From assembly GCF_902459585.1 (NCBI RefSeq), contig NZ_CABPSC010000014.1, positions 62,001-126,000 of the forward strand: a stretch of DNA of 64,000 bases, read 5' to 3'. This document shows, in pieces, positions 17,074-25,611 of the stretch. A program made the translations under genes and the position numbers. The stretch comes from Pandoraea nosoerga. GTDB taxonomy: Bacteria; Pseudomonadota; Gammaproteobacteria; Burkholderiales; Burkholderiaceae. Within the stretch, counting starts at the first letter, position 1; each line of letters begins with the position of its first letter. Below the pieces are notes generated by a model. That model made no database searches and was not told the origin of the DNA. It worked only from the letters and a program-made list of their open reading frames with translations.

Positions 17074-17750
17074 TGGAACAACTCGAGAATGGGCCAGCGA
17101 CGCGCCAGCGCGATTGCCCGCAGCGTCTCATCGGGATTGGTGGCCACCGGATGGTTGACCTTCTCCATCAGGGGGACGTCGTTGGCGGAGTCGCTGTAGA
17201 AAAATGCGTGGTTGAAGTCGCTCCACGTCTTGCCGAGGCTCGCGAGCCAGGCTTCGGTGCGAGTGATCTTGCCCTCGCGAAAGCTCGGCGTGCCAACGTA
17301 TTCGCCGGTGTAGCGGGCGTTCGGGCCTTCGCCGGCCGTCGCCGGCTCAGTGCCGATCAGGTGCTCGATGCCGAAGGCCTTGGCGATCGGGCGCGTCACG
17401 AACGTATTGGTCGCCGTCACGATGGCGCACAGGTCGCCCGCCTTGCGATGCATGTCGATCAGCTCGAGCGCTTCGGGGCGCACGTGCGGCAGGATCGACT
17501 CCTCCATGTACTGCGCATGCCAGGCGTCGAGCTGGTCGCGCGGGTAACGCGCAAGCGGCGCCAGGCAGAAACGCAGATAGGCCGGCATGTCGAGCCGGCC
17601 TGCACGGTAGTCCTGGTAGAAGGCCTCGTTGGCCTGCGCGTACGAGTCACGCTCGACCGCGCCCTGGCGCACGAGGAAACGGCCCCACTCCTTGTCGCTG
17701 TCGGTCGGCAGCAGGGTGTGGTCGAGATCGAAGAGAGCTAAATTGGTCAT
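17070..17750 (-). CDS. HAD-superfamily hydrolase, subfamily IB (SerB-like)
   Basis: Cytoplasmic phosphatase-fold protein of 226 aa. HAD motif I is LFDLDHTLLPTDSD, with nucleophile Asp and acid Asp two residues apart. Motif II is likely CAIVTATNTFVT, motif III Lys is near EGKITR, and motif IV is FFYSDSANDVPLMEKV. Subfamily IB includes phosphoserine phosphatase and histidinol-phosphate phosphatases; the substrate here is not evident. ATG 17750 puts motif I at residue 6 as usual; the upstream ATG at 17777 is less likely. It overlaps pcnB by ATGA and lies 30 nt after hda. Confidence 0.85.
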   Translation of the reverse strand: MTNLALFDLDHTLLPTDSDKEWGRFLVRQGAVERDSYAQANEAFYQDYRAGRLDMPAYLRFCLAPLARYPRDQLDAWHAQYMEESILPHVRPEALELIDMHRKAGDLCAIVTATNTFVTRPIAKAFGIEHLIGTEPATAGEGPNARYTGEYVGTPSFREGKITRTEAWLASLGKTWSDFNHAFFYSDSANDVPLMEKVNHPVATNPDETLRAIALARRWPILELFQ

Positions 17751-17780
17751 TGCGCGAATTTTACCTGAAGCGAACAACAG

Positions 17781-18491
17781 TCAGTGCTTGCCGTCGGGGG
17801 AGGCGGAATCGGTGTGGGTGAGCATCTGGCGCAGCAACGGCAGGGTCACCGCGCGCTTCTGCTCCATGGAAAAGCGGTCCAGGCGGTCGAGCAACGCCAT
17901 GAGGCTCGACATGTCGCGCTGGAAATGCGTAAGCAGATAGGCGGGCACGTCCGCGGCGAGCTGCAGGCCGCGCTCGCGCGCCGCGTTCTGCAGCGCCTGC
18001 TTCTTGCCCGCGTCGTCGAGTCCCACGATGTGAAAAACGAGCCCCCAACCGAGGCGGGTGCGCAGGTCTTCGCGCAGCGGCATATCCACCGGCGGCTGCG
18101 AGCCTGCGGCCACGAAGGCGCAATGAGGACGGGCGCGGGTTTCGTTGAACAGGTTGAAGGCGGCGATCTGCTGCGTGGGCGAGAGATCGTCGCAGTCGTC
18201 CACGCAATAGACCGTACTCGCGTCGTCGAACGTGAAGGCGGCCAGCGGGCTGCGCGCCCTCAGGTAGCGCGCGCTCGGGCCGACGGCATGGCACAGGGCT
18301 TCCATCAGATGGGTGCGCCCGGACCCCACGGCACCCCACAGGTAGATGCCGCGGTCGCGCGCCGTGCCTGCCGACAGATCGGCGGGAAGGCCGGCGAGCG
18401 TCTGCGCCGCCTCGCGATTCGGCCCGACAATGAAATTGTCGAACGTGGCGGGCGGCGGGGTGCCGAGGTCGAGATACAGTTGCTGGATCAC
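17781..18491 (-). CDS. hda: DnaA regulatory inactivator Hda
   Basis: AAA+ protein that binds the sliding clamp and triggers ATP hydrolysis by DnaA (RIDA), preventing overinitiation. With a GTG start at 18491 the protein is 236 aa and begins with IQQLYLDLGTPPP; QLYLDL is a clamp-binding motif placed near the N-terminus as in other Hda proteins. Walker A is degenerate (GAVGSGRTHLMEAL), Walker B is VYCVDDCDDL, and sensor regions are present. No Shine-Dalgarno stands before the GTG; ATGs at 18611 and 18596 would add 35-40 unmatched residues. A stable hairpin sits 11 nt upstream. It diverges from purM. Confidence 0.88.
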   Translation of the reverse strand: MIQQLYLDLGTPPPATFDNFIVGPNREAAQTLAGLPADLSAGTARDRGIYLWGAVGSGRTHLMEALCHAVGPSARYLRARSPLAAFTFDDASTVYCVDDCDDLSPTQQIAAFNLFNETRARPHCAFVAAGSQPPVDMPLREDLRTRLGWGLVFHIVGLDDAGKKQALQNAARERGLQLAADVPAYLLTHFQRDMSSLMALLDRLDRFSMEQKRAVTLPLLRQMLTHTDSASPDGKH

Positions 18492-18502
18492 GAACGAAGA
18501 AA

Positions 18503-18520
18503 GCCGGCGCAGACGCCGGC
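18503..18520 (-). promoter_or_regulatory. Attenuator-like hairpin in the hda leader
   Basis: On the minus strand GCCGGCG-TCTG-CGCCGGC forms a perfect 7-bp GC stem with a 4-nt loop, followed by TTTCTT and then the GTG start of hda 11 nt after the stem. It looks like a weak terminator or translation block in a leader of about 110 nt. Confidence 0.5.
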
Positions 18521-18598
18521 ACAGTACGGTTTGCAGGGCACGCCAGCCGTGGTTGGCGTCCGATATCCGGGTTGCGCGCCGAAAGGGCACGCGCATCG

Positions 18599-18617
18599 GG
18601 TAAAATCGCATTTTACC
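18599..18617. promoter_or_regulatory. Palindromic divergent -10 region of hda and purM
   Basis: GGTAAAAT (18599-18606), CGC, ATTTTACC (18610-18617) is a perfect inverted repeat. Each arm supplies a TAAAAT -10 hexamer, one per strand, so the same palindrome may drive purM (ATG 33 nt downstream) and hda. I see no good -35 on either side. Confidence 0.5.
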
Positions 18618-18638
18618 GAACCTTGATGCATTCCCGTC

Positions 18639-19685
18639 ATGTCACACCCTAACGAAACCTCCGGCCTTTCCTATCGCGACGCTGGCGTCGACATCGAAGC
18701 GGGCGACGCGCTGGTCGAAGCGATCAAGCCGTTTGCCAAGAAAACCCTGCGCGACGGCGTGCTGGGGGGCATCGGCGGCTTTGGCGCACTGTTCGAAGTG
18801 CCCAAGCGCTACAAGGAGCCGGTGCTCGTTTCGGGGACCGACGGCGTGGGCACCAAGCTCAAGCTCGCCTTCACGCTGAACAAGCACGACACGGTCGGCC
18901 AGGATCTGGTCGCCATGAGCGTGAACGACATTCTGGTGCAGGGCGCCGAGCCGCTGTTCTTCCTGGATTACTTCGCCTGCGGCAAGCTCGACGTGGCCAC
19001 CGCGGCGACCGTGGTCAAGGGCATCGCGCACGGCTGCGAGCTGGCCGGCTGCGCGCTGATCGGCGGCGAGACGGCCGAAATGCCGAGCATGTATCCGGAC
19101 GGCGAGTACGATCTGGCCGGCTTCGCGGTCGGCGCGGTCGAAAAGAGCAAGATCATCGACGGCACGACCATCGTGCCGGGCGACGTGGTGCTGGGCCTGG
19201 CTTCGTCGGGCGCGCACTCGAACGGCTACTCGCTCGTTCGCAAGATCATCGAAGTGGCCCGACCGGACCTGGACGCCGACTTTCACGGCCGGCCGCTGCG
19301 CGACGTGCTCATGGCGCCCACGCGCATCTATGTCAAGCCGCTGCTGGCGTTGATGCAGACGCTCACCGTCAAGGGCATGGCGCACATTACCGGCGGCGGT
19401 ATCGTCGAGAACATCCCGCGCGTGCTGCAGGACCATCTGACGGCCGACATCAAGAAGGACGCCTGGACGTTGCCGCCGCTGTTCCAATGGCTTCAGGAGC
19501 ACGGCAAGGTGGCCGACGCCGAAATGCACCGCGTGTTCAACTGCGGTATCGGCATGGCGGTGATCGTCTCGGCGGCGGACGCCGACGCGGCGCTCAGGCA
19601 CCTCGAAGCCTCGGGCGAGACGGTCTACCGCCTGGGCACGATCCGCGAGCGCAAGGAAGGCGAAGCGCAGACGATCGTCTCCTGA
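18639..19685 (+). CDS. purM: Phosphoribosylformylglycinamidine cyclo-ligase (AIR synthetase)
   Basis: Closes the imidazole ring of purines (FGAM + ATP to AIR). The 348-aa protein begins [19 protein letters not shown] and contains [43 protein letters not shown] and FCIGM-type [12 protein letters not shown]. Length and motifs match the family throughout. It is a single gene, diverging from hda and followed by a stem-loop terminator before the convergent LysR gene. Confidence 0.98.
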   Translation: MSHPNETSGLSYRDAGVDIEAGDALVEAIKPFAKKTLRDGVLGGIGGFGALFEVPKRYKEPVLVSGTDGVGTKLKLAFTLNKHDTVGQDLVAMSVNDILVQGAEPLFFLDYFACGKLDVATAATVVKGIAHGCELAGCALIGGETAEMPSMYPDGEYDLAGFAVGAVEKSKIIDGTTIVPGDVVLGLASSGAHSNGYSLVRKIIEVARPDLDADFHGRPLRDVLMAPTRIYVKPLLALMQTLTVKGMAHITGGGIVENIPRVLQDHLTADIKKDAWTLPPLFQWLQEHGKVADAEMHRVFNCGIGMAVIVSAADADAALRHLEASGETVYRLGTIRERKEGEAQTIVS

Positions 19686-19776
19686 CGTAACGCGACATCG
19701 AGGCACCGGCCGGCTGGGCGGCCTCTGCAACATTTGCAGCATTTGCAACATGCGCGCCGCCGGGTGCGCGCGACCG

Positions 19777-19814
19777 AAGCCCGTCAGGGCCCCCCTGACG
19801 GGCTTGCGCTTTTA
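19777..19814 (+). terminator. Stem-loop terminator after purM
   Basis: AAGCCCGTCAGGG (19777-19789) and CCCTGACGGGCTT (19793-19805) form a perfect 13-bp stem with a 3-nt loop. The tail GCGCTTTTAT has only four T in a row, so it is a good hairpin with a weak U tract. It lies in the 220-bp spacer between convergent purM and LysR genes. Confidence 0.65.
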
Positions 19815-19905
19815 TCGGAGCGAGCCACGGCCTCCCGAGCGCGCATGCCGACCAGGCCGCAGGCGGCGCCACACCACCACACCCGCACCACCCACCACCC
19901 GCGCC

Positions 19906-20823
19906 TCACGCCCGCTTCATCCGCGCCTGCACGGCCCGCATGACGTCGTCGAGCGTGGCTTCCATGACACGCACGAGATCGTCGAGCTGTGCGCTGGGCG
20001 CCGCCGCGCGAGGCGTCACGCGCAGCGTGTGAAAGGGCATGGACGGCTCGAACCGTCGCAGCACGAGATTCGAGTCGAGAAAGTCGTAAGCCGAGACCGG
20101 GTGCAGCAGGCCGATGCCCACGTTCTCCTTGACCATCGTGCCGATGTTGATCGAGTAGCGCGCGGTGGCCACCACCTGTCGATGCAGATTGCCTTCGGCG
20201 AACAGGCGGTCCATGCCCCAGCGCACCATGTCGGTCGGCTCGTATGACAGGATCGGCTGATCCTGCAGGTCGGCCAGGCGCACGACCTTCTTGCGCGCGA
20301 GCGGATGGCCGGCCGGCAGCGCGCAGATGGCGTCGAGCTTGGCGAACGAGACGGCGTCGGTGGCCGCCACGTCGATGGTGTCGGTCACGAGTCCCAGCGC
20401 CAGTTGATGCGTGACCACCTGATCGCGGATCAGGTCCGACGCGCCGGTCGTCAGCGCGAGCTGCACGCTCGGATGCAACGCGCGGTAGCCGGCCATCACA
20501 CGCGCGAAGAAGCCCAGCCCGAACGACACCACCGAGCCCACGCGGATGACGGCCTTATCGGGATTGCGCAGGTTGAGCGCGAACTCGCGGATGTTGTCGA
20601 GCCCGGCGTAGCGGCGCTCCACTTCCTCGAAGAGCGCAAACGCCTCGGCCGTCGGCTCCAGACGGCCGCGCGCGCGATCGAACAGCGTGAGGCGCGTCGA
20701 GCGTTCGAGATCGGCGATGAGGCGACTCACCGCCGACTGCGACGTGCCGAGCACCTGGGCCGCCTTGGTGGTCGTGCGCGTGAGCATCAGCGCCCGAAAG
20801 GCGTCGATGTGCCGGAAATCCAT
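19906..20823 (-). CDS. LysR-family transcriptional regulator (NocR/OccR-like)
   Basis: DNA-binding regulator of 305 aa. The N-terminal winged helix-turn-helix (residues 1-60) reads MDFRHIDAFRALMLTRTTTK, then AAQVLGTSQSAVSRLIADLE. The effector-binding domain starts near residue 92 (IRVGSVVSFGLGFFARVM). The N-terminal wording resembles the regulators of opine catabolism in Rhizobiaceae (NocR, OccR), an impression from memory that needs a search. It is the last gene on the minus strand after the ABC importer, M24 hydrolase and amidohydrolase genes, and most likely controls them in response to their substrate. Confidence 0.85.
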   Translation of the reverse strand: MDFRHIDAFRALMLTRTTTKAAQVLGTSQSAVSRLIADLERSTRLTLFDRARGRLEPTAEAFALFEEVERRYAGLDNIREFALNLRNPDKAVIRVGSVVSFGLGFFARVMAGYRALHPSVQLALTTGASDLIRDQVVTHQLALGLVTDTIDVAATDAVSFAKLDAICALPAGHPLARKKVVRLADLQDQPILSYEPTDMVRWGMDRLFAEGNLHRQVVATARYSINIGTMVKENVGIGLLHPVSAYDFLDSNLVLRRFEPSMPFHTLRVTPRAAAPSAQLDDLVRVMEATLDDVMRAVQARMKRA

Positions 20824-20910
20824 CGGTTCTCCACGGAAGGGTTGGCGGGTTCGATGCGCCGCGAAAGTCTCGCGGGCGGCTTGCGAGGCAGGCCGCCTGC
20901 CGCGCCTGCC

Positions 20911-22152
20911 TTACAGCGCGAAAGCGTGGATTTTACCGCCCTTCATGACCACGGGAATGCGCTCTCCCTGGCCGAGCAGGCAGTCGAGCGACTTCAGCGG
21001 ATTGCCGTCGACGACGAGCACGTCGGCATGCGCGCCGGGCACGATCTGGCCGAGCTGCCCTGCCTGGCCGAGCACCTCCGCGCCGATGACCGTTGCACTG
21101 CGCAGGATCTCGGCGGGCGTCAGCACTTCGGCGCGCAGCCGGAATTCGTCGCTCTGCAGCCGCTGCGACTCGCCCAGCAGGTCCGAGCCGTACCCCATCT
21201 TCACGCCGGCCTCGCGGAAGATCTCGAGCGAGCGCAGGCCGGCCGCATGCACGTCGGCAATCTTCGCGACGCTATCCTCGGGCAGGCCGAGCGACTTGCC
21301 TTCGCTCGCGAGGGCGTCGTAGGTCACGAGCGTCGGCACGGCGTAAGCGCCTTGTTCGGCCATGTAGCGCGCGGTCGGCGCGTCGACGAGGTTGCCGTGC
21401 TCGATGGTGCGCACGCCGCAGCGCACCGCGCGCTCGATGGCCGGCGCCGTATAGGCATGCGCGAGCACGTAGGTGCCGCGCGCGCGCGCCTCGGCGACGA
21501 TCGCGCGGATCTCGTCTTCCGAATAGCCCCACGCGCCCACGGGATCGGTCGGCGAGGCCACGCCGCCAGAGGCCATGATCTTGATCTGATCGGCGCCCAT
21601 TTGCAGTTCCTCGCGCACGGCGCGGCGCACTTCGTCAACGCCGTCCGCCACGCGCGAGAGGGCGCCGACGCGCACGCAGCACGGGCACGGCCCGTCGGTG
21701 CCGATGTAGTCGGTGCGCGCGCGGCCGTCGCCGTGTCCGCCGGTCTGGCTGATGGCGCGGCCCGACACGAACAGGCGCGGACCTTGTGCAAGGCCGCTCT
21801 CGACGGCCTGCTTGATGGCATGCCCCGCGCCGCCGGCGTCGCGCACCGTGGTGAAGCCGCGTCGCAGCATGCCCTGCAGGATCGGCACCGATTTGAGCGT
21901 GACGAGCACGTTCGGCAGATGCGCCTGCGCCGACAGGTTGAGCTGCGTGGCATGCACGTGCACGTGCAGATCGATGAGACCGGGCATGACGGTGCGCCCG
22001 CGCGCGTCGATCTCGCGGGCCGACGCGGTGCGGATCGGCCTGTCCGAGACTTCCTTGATGCGACCGTTTTCGATCAGCACGGCGTGGTCTTCGCGCAGCA
22101 CGCCCTCGATCGGGTCGAGCAGCGCGCAATTCGACAGCAGGATCGACTCCAT
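20911..22152 (-). CDS. Metal-dependent amidohydrolase (prolidase/imidazolonepropionase-like)
   Basis: Cytoplasmic amidohydrolase-superfamily enzyme of 413 aa with a full ligand set: HxH in GLIDLHVHVHATQ, carboxylated Lys in QIKIMASGGVASP, His in LAHAYT, His in IEHGNL, and the catalytic Asp in MGYGSDLLGE. The region SQTGGHGDGRA is typical of the branch that includes bacterial Xaa-Pro and Xaa-Arg dipeptidases. The start follows GGAGGAAAAGTC. It lies 47 nt after the M24 gene in the same operon, so both hydrolases probably act on compounds brought in by the adjacent ABC importer. The substrate is not known. Confidence 0.85.
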   Translation of the reverse strand: MESILLSNCALLDPIEGVLREDHAVLIENGRIKEVSDRPIRTASAREIDARGRTVMPGLIDLHVHVHATQLNLSAQAHLPNVLVTLKSVPILQGMLRRGFTTVRDAGGAGHAIKQAVESGLAQGPRLFVSGRAISQTGGHGDGRARTDYIGTDGPCPCCVRVGALSRVADGVDEVRRAVREELQMGADQIKIMASGGVASPTDPVGAWGYSEDEIRAIVAEARARGTYVLAHAYTAPAIERAVRCGVRTIEHGNLVDAPTARYMAEQGAYAVPTLVTYDALASEGKSLGLPEDSVAKIADVHAAGLRSLEIFREAGVKMGYGSDLLGESQRLQSDEFRLRAEVLTPAEILRSATVIGAEVLGQAGQLGQIVPGAHADVLVVDGNPLKSLDCLLGQGERIPVVMKGGKIHAFAL

Positions 22153-22199
22153 GACTTTTCCTCCCGAGTGGTGATGATTTTTTTCGTTGCGCGGCGCGC

Positions 22200-23396
22200 T
22201 CAGTCGATGGTGGCGTGCGCGAGCGTGCGCGGCGTGCGGGTGAGCACGCGCGGCGTGTCGCCCGTGACGACCGAGTCGTCGAGACGGAAGCCGCCCAGTC
22301 CGTAGACGTAGATGCCCGGCTCGGCCGAATAGACTTCGTTGGCGAGCAGCGGACGATGGCTGAACGCCATGTCGTCGGGGTACTCGTGGCCGATGATGCC
22401 CATGCCGTGCCCGGTCCGGTGACGGATGTACGCGCCGCAGCCGGCCTTCTCGATCACGGCCTGCGCGGCGGCGTCGATGCCCGAGACCGGCCGGCCGGTG
22501 ATGGCGGCGCCCACGGCGGCCTCGTTGGCGGCGCGCGCGACTTCATAGAAGCGCGCCTGCTCGCTCGAGGGCTTGCCGCAGAACCATGTGCGCTCGTTTT
22601 CGATCACGAGGCCGTTCAGGCGCGGGATCACGATGTTGACGAGACCGTCGCCGGCGTTGATGCGCGCGCCGCACGACGCGCCGTCGCCGTGCGGCGAAGC
22701 CGAGGCGGGGCCCGAGAGCGTCCAGCAGCGCATGACTTCCAGGTTCTCGCCGGGAAAGCGTTTGGCGCCTTCGGTGACCATCAGCGCGGCCATCGAGTAG
22801 TCGAGCTCCTGCACCAGACGTCCCGGACGGATGTTCTCGCGATAACGCTCCTGCACCCAGTCGGCGAGCGCCGAGGCCGCCTGCATGATGGCGATCTCTT
22901 CCTCGTGCTTGACCCAGCGCAGCGCGCGCATGTCGGCGAGCATCGGGACGAGCTTCGCGTCGGGCATCGACGCGGCGGCGCGCGCGAGCGGCCCGCCCGC
23001 GGCGTCGACGCCGATGCGCGAGGCGCCAAGCCCCGCCGCCCGCAGGCGCTCGGCGATGAGCGCCGGGACTTCGGCGAGCAGCGGCAGGCGTTCGGTCACG
23101 CGCGGGTGCTCGGCATAGAGCGCGACGCGATCGAGCTCGAGCCAGAGGTGGCCGCGCTCGCGCGCCATCATCAGATGGTGCGTGGACAGCTCGTTCATCA
23201 CCGCGAAAGGCTCGCCGTTGCGCGGCACGCAAACGGCGATGGGGCGCTCCCAGGTCTGCACGTCGACGTGGAAGTTGGTCGCCCACTGGAAGAAATCGGC
23301 GGCGGTAAACACGAGCGCATCGACGCGCGCCCGGTCCATCAGGTCGTGCATCAGGCGTTGCCGGTATTGACGGGTGGCGTGAGAGAGGGTCGGCAT
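22200..23396 (-). CDS. M24 creatinase-fold hydrolase with altered metal ligands
   Basis: A 398-aa pita-bread protein: N-terminal creatinase-type domain (about 1-155) and C-terminal M24 domain. Aligned by eye to prolidase, GDGLVNIVIPRLNGLVIENERTW covers the two metal Asp sites in part: the first is Asn/Ile, the second Glu. The His is kept (HRTGHGMGIIGHEYP), the first Glu is kept (AEPGIY), and the last Glu is Asp (GGFRLDDSV). Such loss of the two Asp is known in metal-free C-N hydrolases of this fold such as creatinase, so this may not be an aminopeptidase. It stands between the ABC permease gene and the amidohydrolase gene. Confidence 0.82.
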   Translation of the reverse strand: MPTLSHATRQYRQRLMHDLMDRARVDALVFTAADFFQWATNFHVDVQTWERPIAVCVPRNGEPFAVMNELSTHHLMMARERGHLWLELDRVALYAEHPRVTERLPLLAEVPALIAERLRAAGLGASRIGVDAAGGPLARAAASMPDAKLVPMLADMRALRWVKHEEEIAIMQAASALADWVQERYRENIRPGRLVQELDYSMAALMVTEGAKRFPGENLEVMRCWTLSGPASASPHGDGASCGARINAGDGLVNIVIPRLNGLVIENERTWFCGKPSSEQARFYEVARAANEAAVGAAITGRPVSGIDAAAQAVIEKAGCGAYIRHRTGHGMGIIGHEYPDDMAFSHRPLLANEVYSAEPGIYVYGLGGFRLDDSVVTGDTPRVLTRTPRTLAHATID

Positions 23397-23487
23397 GGCG
23401 GAGTCCTTTGTGCGAGATGTCGGCGGTGTCGGGGCGATCGGACCACTGCGGCCGGATCGCTGTGACCGGGCGGGTCGATCGGGGCGA

Positions 23488-24489
23488 TCAGGTCATCATG
23501 GTCTTCGCGTAACGGCGCTGGATGAGCCAGTGCGAGGCGATGGCGAGGGCGAACGTCACGACCATCGACACGATGGAGAGCACCGCGCCGAACGGCCAGT
23601 TGTTCGCCTTGGCGATCTGGTCGTAGATCGCGGGCGTCATCATCGTGATGCCGGTGCCGCCGAGCAGCACGGGCGTGGCGTAGGCGTTCATGCACAGGAT
23701 GAAGACGAGCATGGTGCCCGCGGCGATGCCGGGGGCGGCCATCGGCAGGATCACGCGCGTGAGCGTTTGCCGGAACGTCGCGCCGAGGTTGCGCGCCGCT
23801 TCCTCGACCGAGAAATCCATGCCCTCGAGCACGCTTTGCAGCGTGAGGATCATGTACGGCAGTACCACCGCGGTGGTGCCGACGACCACGGCAAACGGCG
23901 TGTACAGCAGGCGTACCGGCTCGGCCACGATCCCCAGCGAGACGAGCAGCGAATTGACGAAGCCCGCGTTGCCGAGCATGACCATCCAGCCCGCCGCGCG
24001 CACGACGTTGCCCACGAGCAGCGGAAACACCAGCAGCATCACAAGCAGGCTCTTGAAGCGGCTTTGCGTGCGCGCGAGCACGTAGGCGACGGGAAAGCCG
24101 AACACGAGCGCGAGCGCCGTGCACAGCGAGGCGACCTTGATCGTCGTCCAGAGCACCGTCAGGTAATAGGGATCGGTGAAGAACTTGACGTAGTTCGCGC
24201 CAGTGGTCGCCGCGCTCATCATCTCGACGGGATCGAAGCGATTGAAGCTGTAGCGAATCAGTTGCAGGCCGGGCAGGACGATCACGAGCAGCACGACGAG
24301 GGTGGCCGGTGCAACGAGAGAGCCGCCTGTGAACGCGCCGCGCACCGTCCGCGCGAGCCCTGTGGCGCGGGTGGCCGTGGGCGACGAGTTCACGAGCGGG
24401 CTGTCGAGTCGCGCTTCGTGGGGCGCTTCGTGGGGCGCTTCGTGGGACCCTCCGAGGGGGGCGCCCGAATCGGGCGGGGCGGCGCTCAC
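23488..24489 (-). CDS. ABC transporter permease, PotB-like (polyamine/opine type)
   Basis: Inner-membrane permease of 333 aa. The GTG start at 24489 overlaps the stop of the binding-protein gene (GTGA) and follows AAGGTGGGCCT; the frame has no ATG until well inside the membrane domain. About 60 hydrophilic residues precede the first membrane segment (LVAPATLVVLLVIVLPGLQLI); they contain a threefold EAPH-type repeat from a 12-bp DNA repeat. The EAA loop reads EEAARNLGATFRQTLTRVILP. It pairs with the second permease at 26666-27541 as PotB with PotC. Confidence 0.85.
   Translation of the reverse strand: MSAAPPDSGAPLGGSHEAPHEAPHEARLDSPLVNSSPTATRATGLARTVRGAFTGGSLVAPATLVVLLVIVLPGLQLIRYSFNRFDPVEMMSAATTGANYVKFFTDPYYLTVLWTTIKVASLCTALALVFGFPVAYVLARTQSRFKSLLVMLLVFPLLVGNVVRAAGWMVMLGNAGFVNSLLVSLGIVAEPVRLLYTPFAVVVGTTAVVLPYMILTLQSVLEGMDFSVEEAARNLGATFRQTLTRVILPMAAPGIAAGTMLVFILCMNAYATPVLLGGTGITMMTPAIYDQIAKANNWPFGAVLSIVSMVVTFALAIASHWLIQRRYAKTMMT
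24411..24446. repeat. Three perfect 12-bp tandem repeats inside a permease gene
   Basis: GCGCTTCGTGGG occurs three times without a mismatch. In frame it encodes a His-Glu-Ala-Pro repeat in the hydrophilic N-terminal tail of the permease, so changes in copy number would not shift the frame. Confidence 0.85.
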
Positions 24490-25550
24490 AGGCCCACCTT
24501 GAATTCCTTGTTCCAGAAGTCGAGCAGCGCGGGCTTGTCCGCGGTGAAGCGTGCGTAATCGAGCTTGACCATGCGATCGAGTTCGGCGCCGGTAAATCCC
24601 ACGCTCTGCTGCAGCGACGGCGGCAGGTTGGCGTTTTTCACCGTCGGCGCGTAGCCCATCGTCTCGGCGAAACCGATTTGCGCGCGCGGGTCGAGCATCG
24701 CGTCGAGGTAATTGAAGCCGCAGGTCTTCGATTGCGAGTTCTTCGGCACCGCCGCTTCGAACGTGACGGGCACCGCGCCTTCCTTGGGCACCACGTAGTC
24801 GATCGGCACACCGGCCTTCTTCCATTGCAGGGCGCGCGCTTTCCACATGCAGGTGAACCAGATGTCGCCGCTCTTGAGCGCCGAGGCGACCGCCTCGTTC
24901 GACGGATACACCTTGGGCTGCTGCGTCTTGCGCAACTCGCGCAGGAACTGCACGCCGCCGGCCGTATTGCCGTCCTTGTGGCCGGCGGCGAGCGAGCTGC
25001 TCACCACGTTGAAGTTGTAGAGGATGTCGGAGAAGCCAACCTTGCCCTTGAGCCTGGGGTCGAGCGCAGCCGTGAACGAATCGGGCTTCGTGCCGAGTTT
25101 TTCGGGGTTGTAGACGATCACCATGGCGCTGAAGATGTGCGGTATCGAATACGGCCGGCGCAGCGCTTCGAGCGTGTTGGCGAGATTCGGTACGAGCTTG
25201 GTGTCGACCGGCTCGAGTATGCCGGAGCGGTTGATGTCGTACATGTCCAGATCGGCCAGGCACGCCACGTCCATCGAGCCGCGCCGCGACGTCTTTTCGG
25301 CGCGCAGCTTGGTCATGCGATCGACCTGTCCGGCCGAATCGTATGTCACCTTGCCGCCGGCGGCTTCGATGATCGGCTTGCCGATGTTCTGCTCGAGCAG
25401 ATTCAGATAGTCGCCGCCCCAGGTGCCGACGACCACGTTCGGACACGCCGCGCCAGCGTGTGCGCTAAGCGCGTCGAGGCCGAGCGCGGGGGCGATCACC
25501 AGCCCGGAGGCGGTCTTCAGGAACGTGCGGCGGTTCAGGGCGTGCGTCAT
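24486..25550 (-). CDS. ABC transporter substrate-binding protein, PotD-like, with Tat signal
   Basis: Periplasmic binding protein of 354 aa. It begins MTHALNRRTFLKTASGLVI and the motif NRRTFLK is a clear twin-arginine export signal, ending near SAHA. The body (VVVGTWGGDYLNLLEQNIGKPIIE; later YNPEKLG, FSDILYNFNVV, VASALKSGDIWFTCMWKA) fits the family 1 polyamine/iron/opine binding proteins. ATG 25550 follows GAAGGATGACGAC. It is third in the operon after permease II and the ATPase. The ligand is probably a small cationic or zwitterionic compound, by family only. Confidence 0.85.
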   Translation of the reverse strand: MTHALNRRTFLKTASGLVIAPALGLDALSAHAGAACPNVVVGTWGGDYLNLLEQNIGKPIIEAAGGKVTYDSAGQVDRMTKLRAEKTSRRGSMDVACLADLDMYDINRSGILEPVDTKLVPNLANTLEALRRPYSIPHIFSAMVIVYNPEKLGTKPDSFTAALDPRLKGKVGFSDILYNFNVVSSSLAAGHKDGNTAGGVQFLRELRKTQQPKVYPSNEAVASALKSGDIWFTCMWKARALQWKKAGVPIDYVVPKEGAVPVTFEAAVPKNSQSKTCGFNYLDAMLDPRAQIGFAETMGYAPTVKNANLPPSLQQSVGFTGAELDRMVKLDYARFTADKPALLDFWNKEFKVGL

Positions 25551-25611
25551 GTCGTCATCCTTCGAAACGTGGGCGGAATCGTGTGCGGGTGATACGGGTT
25601 GCGAGTGATCG

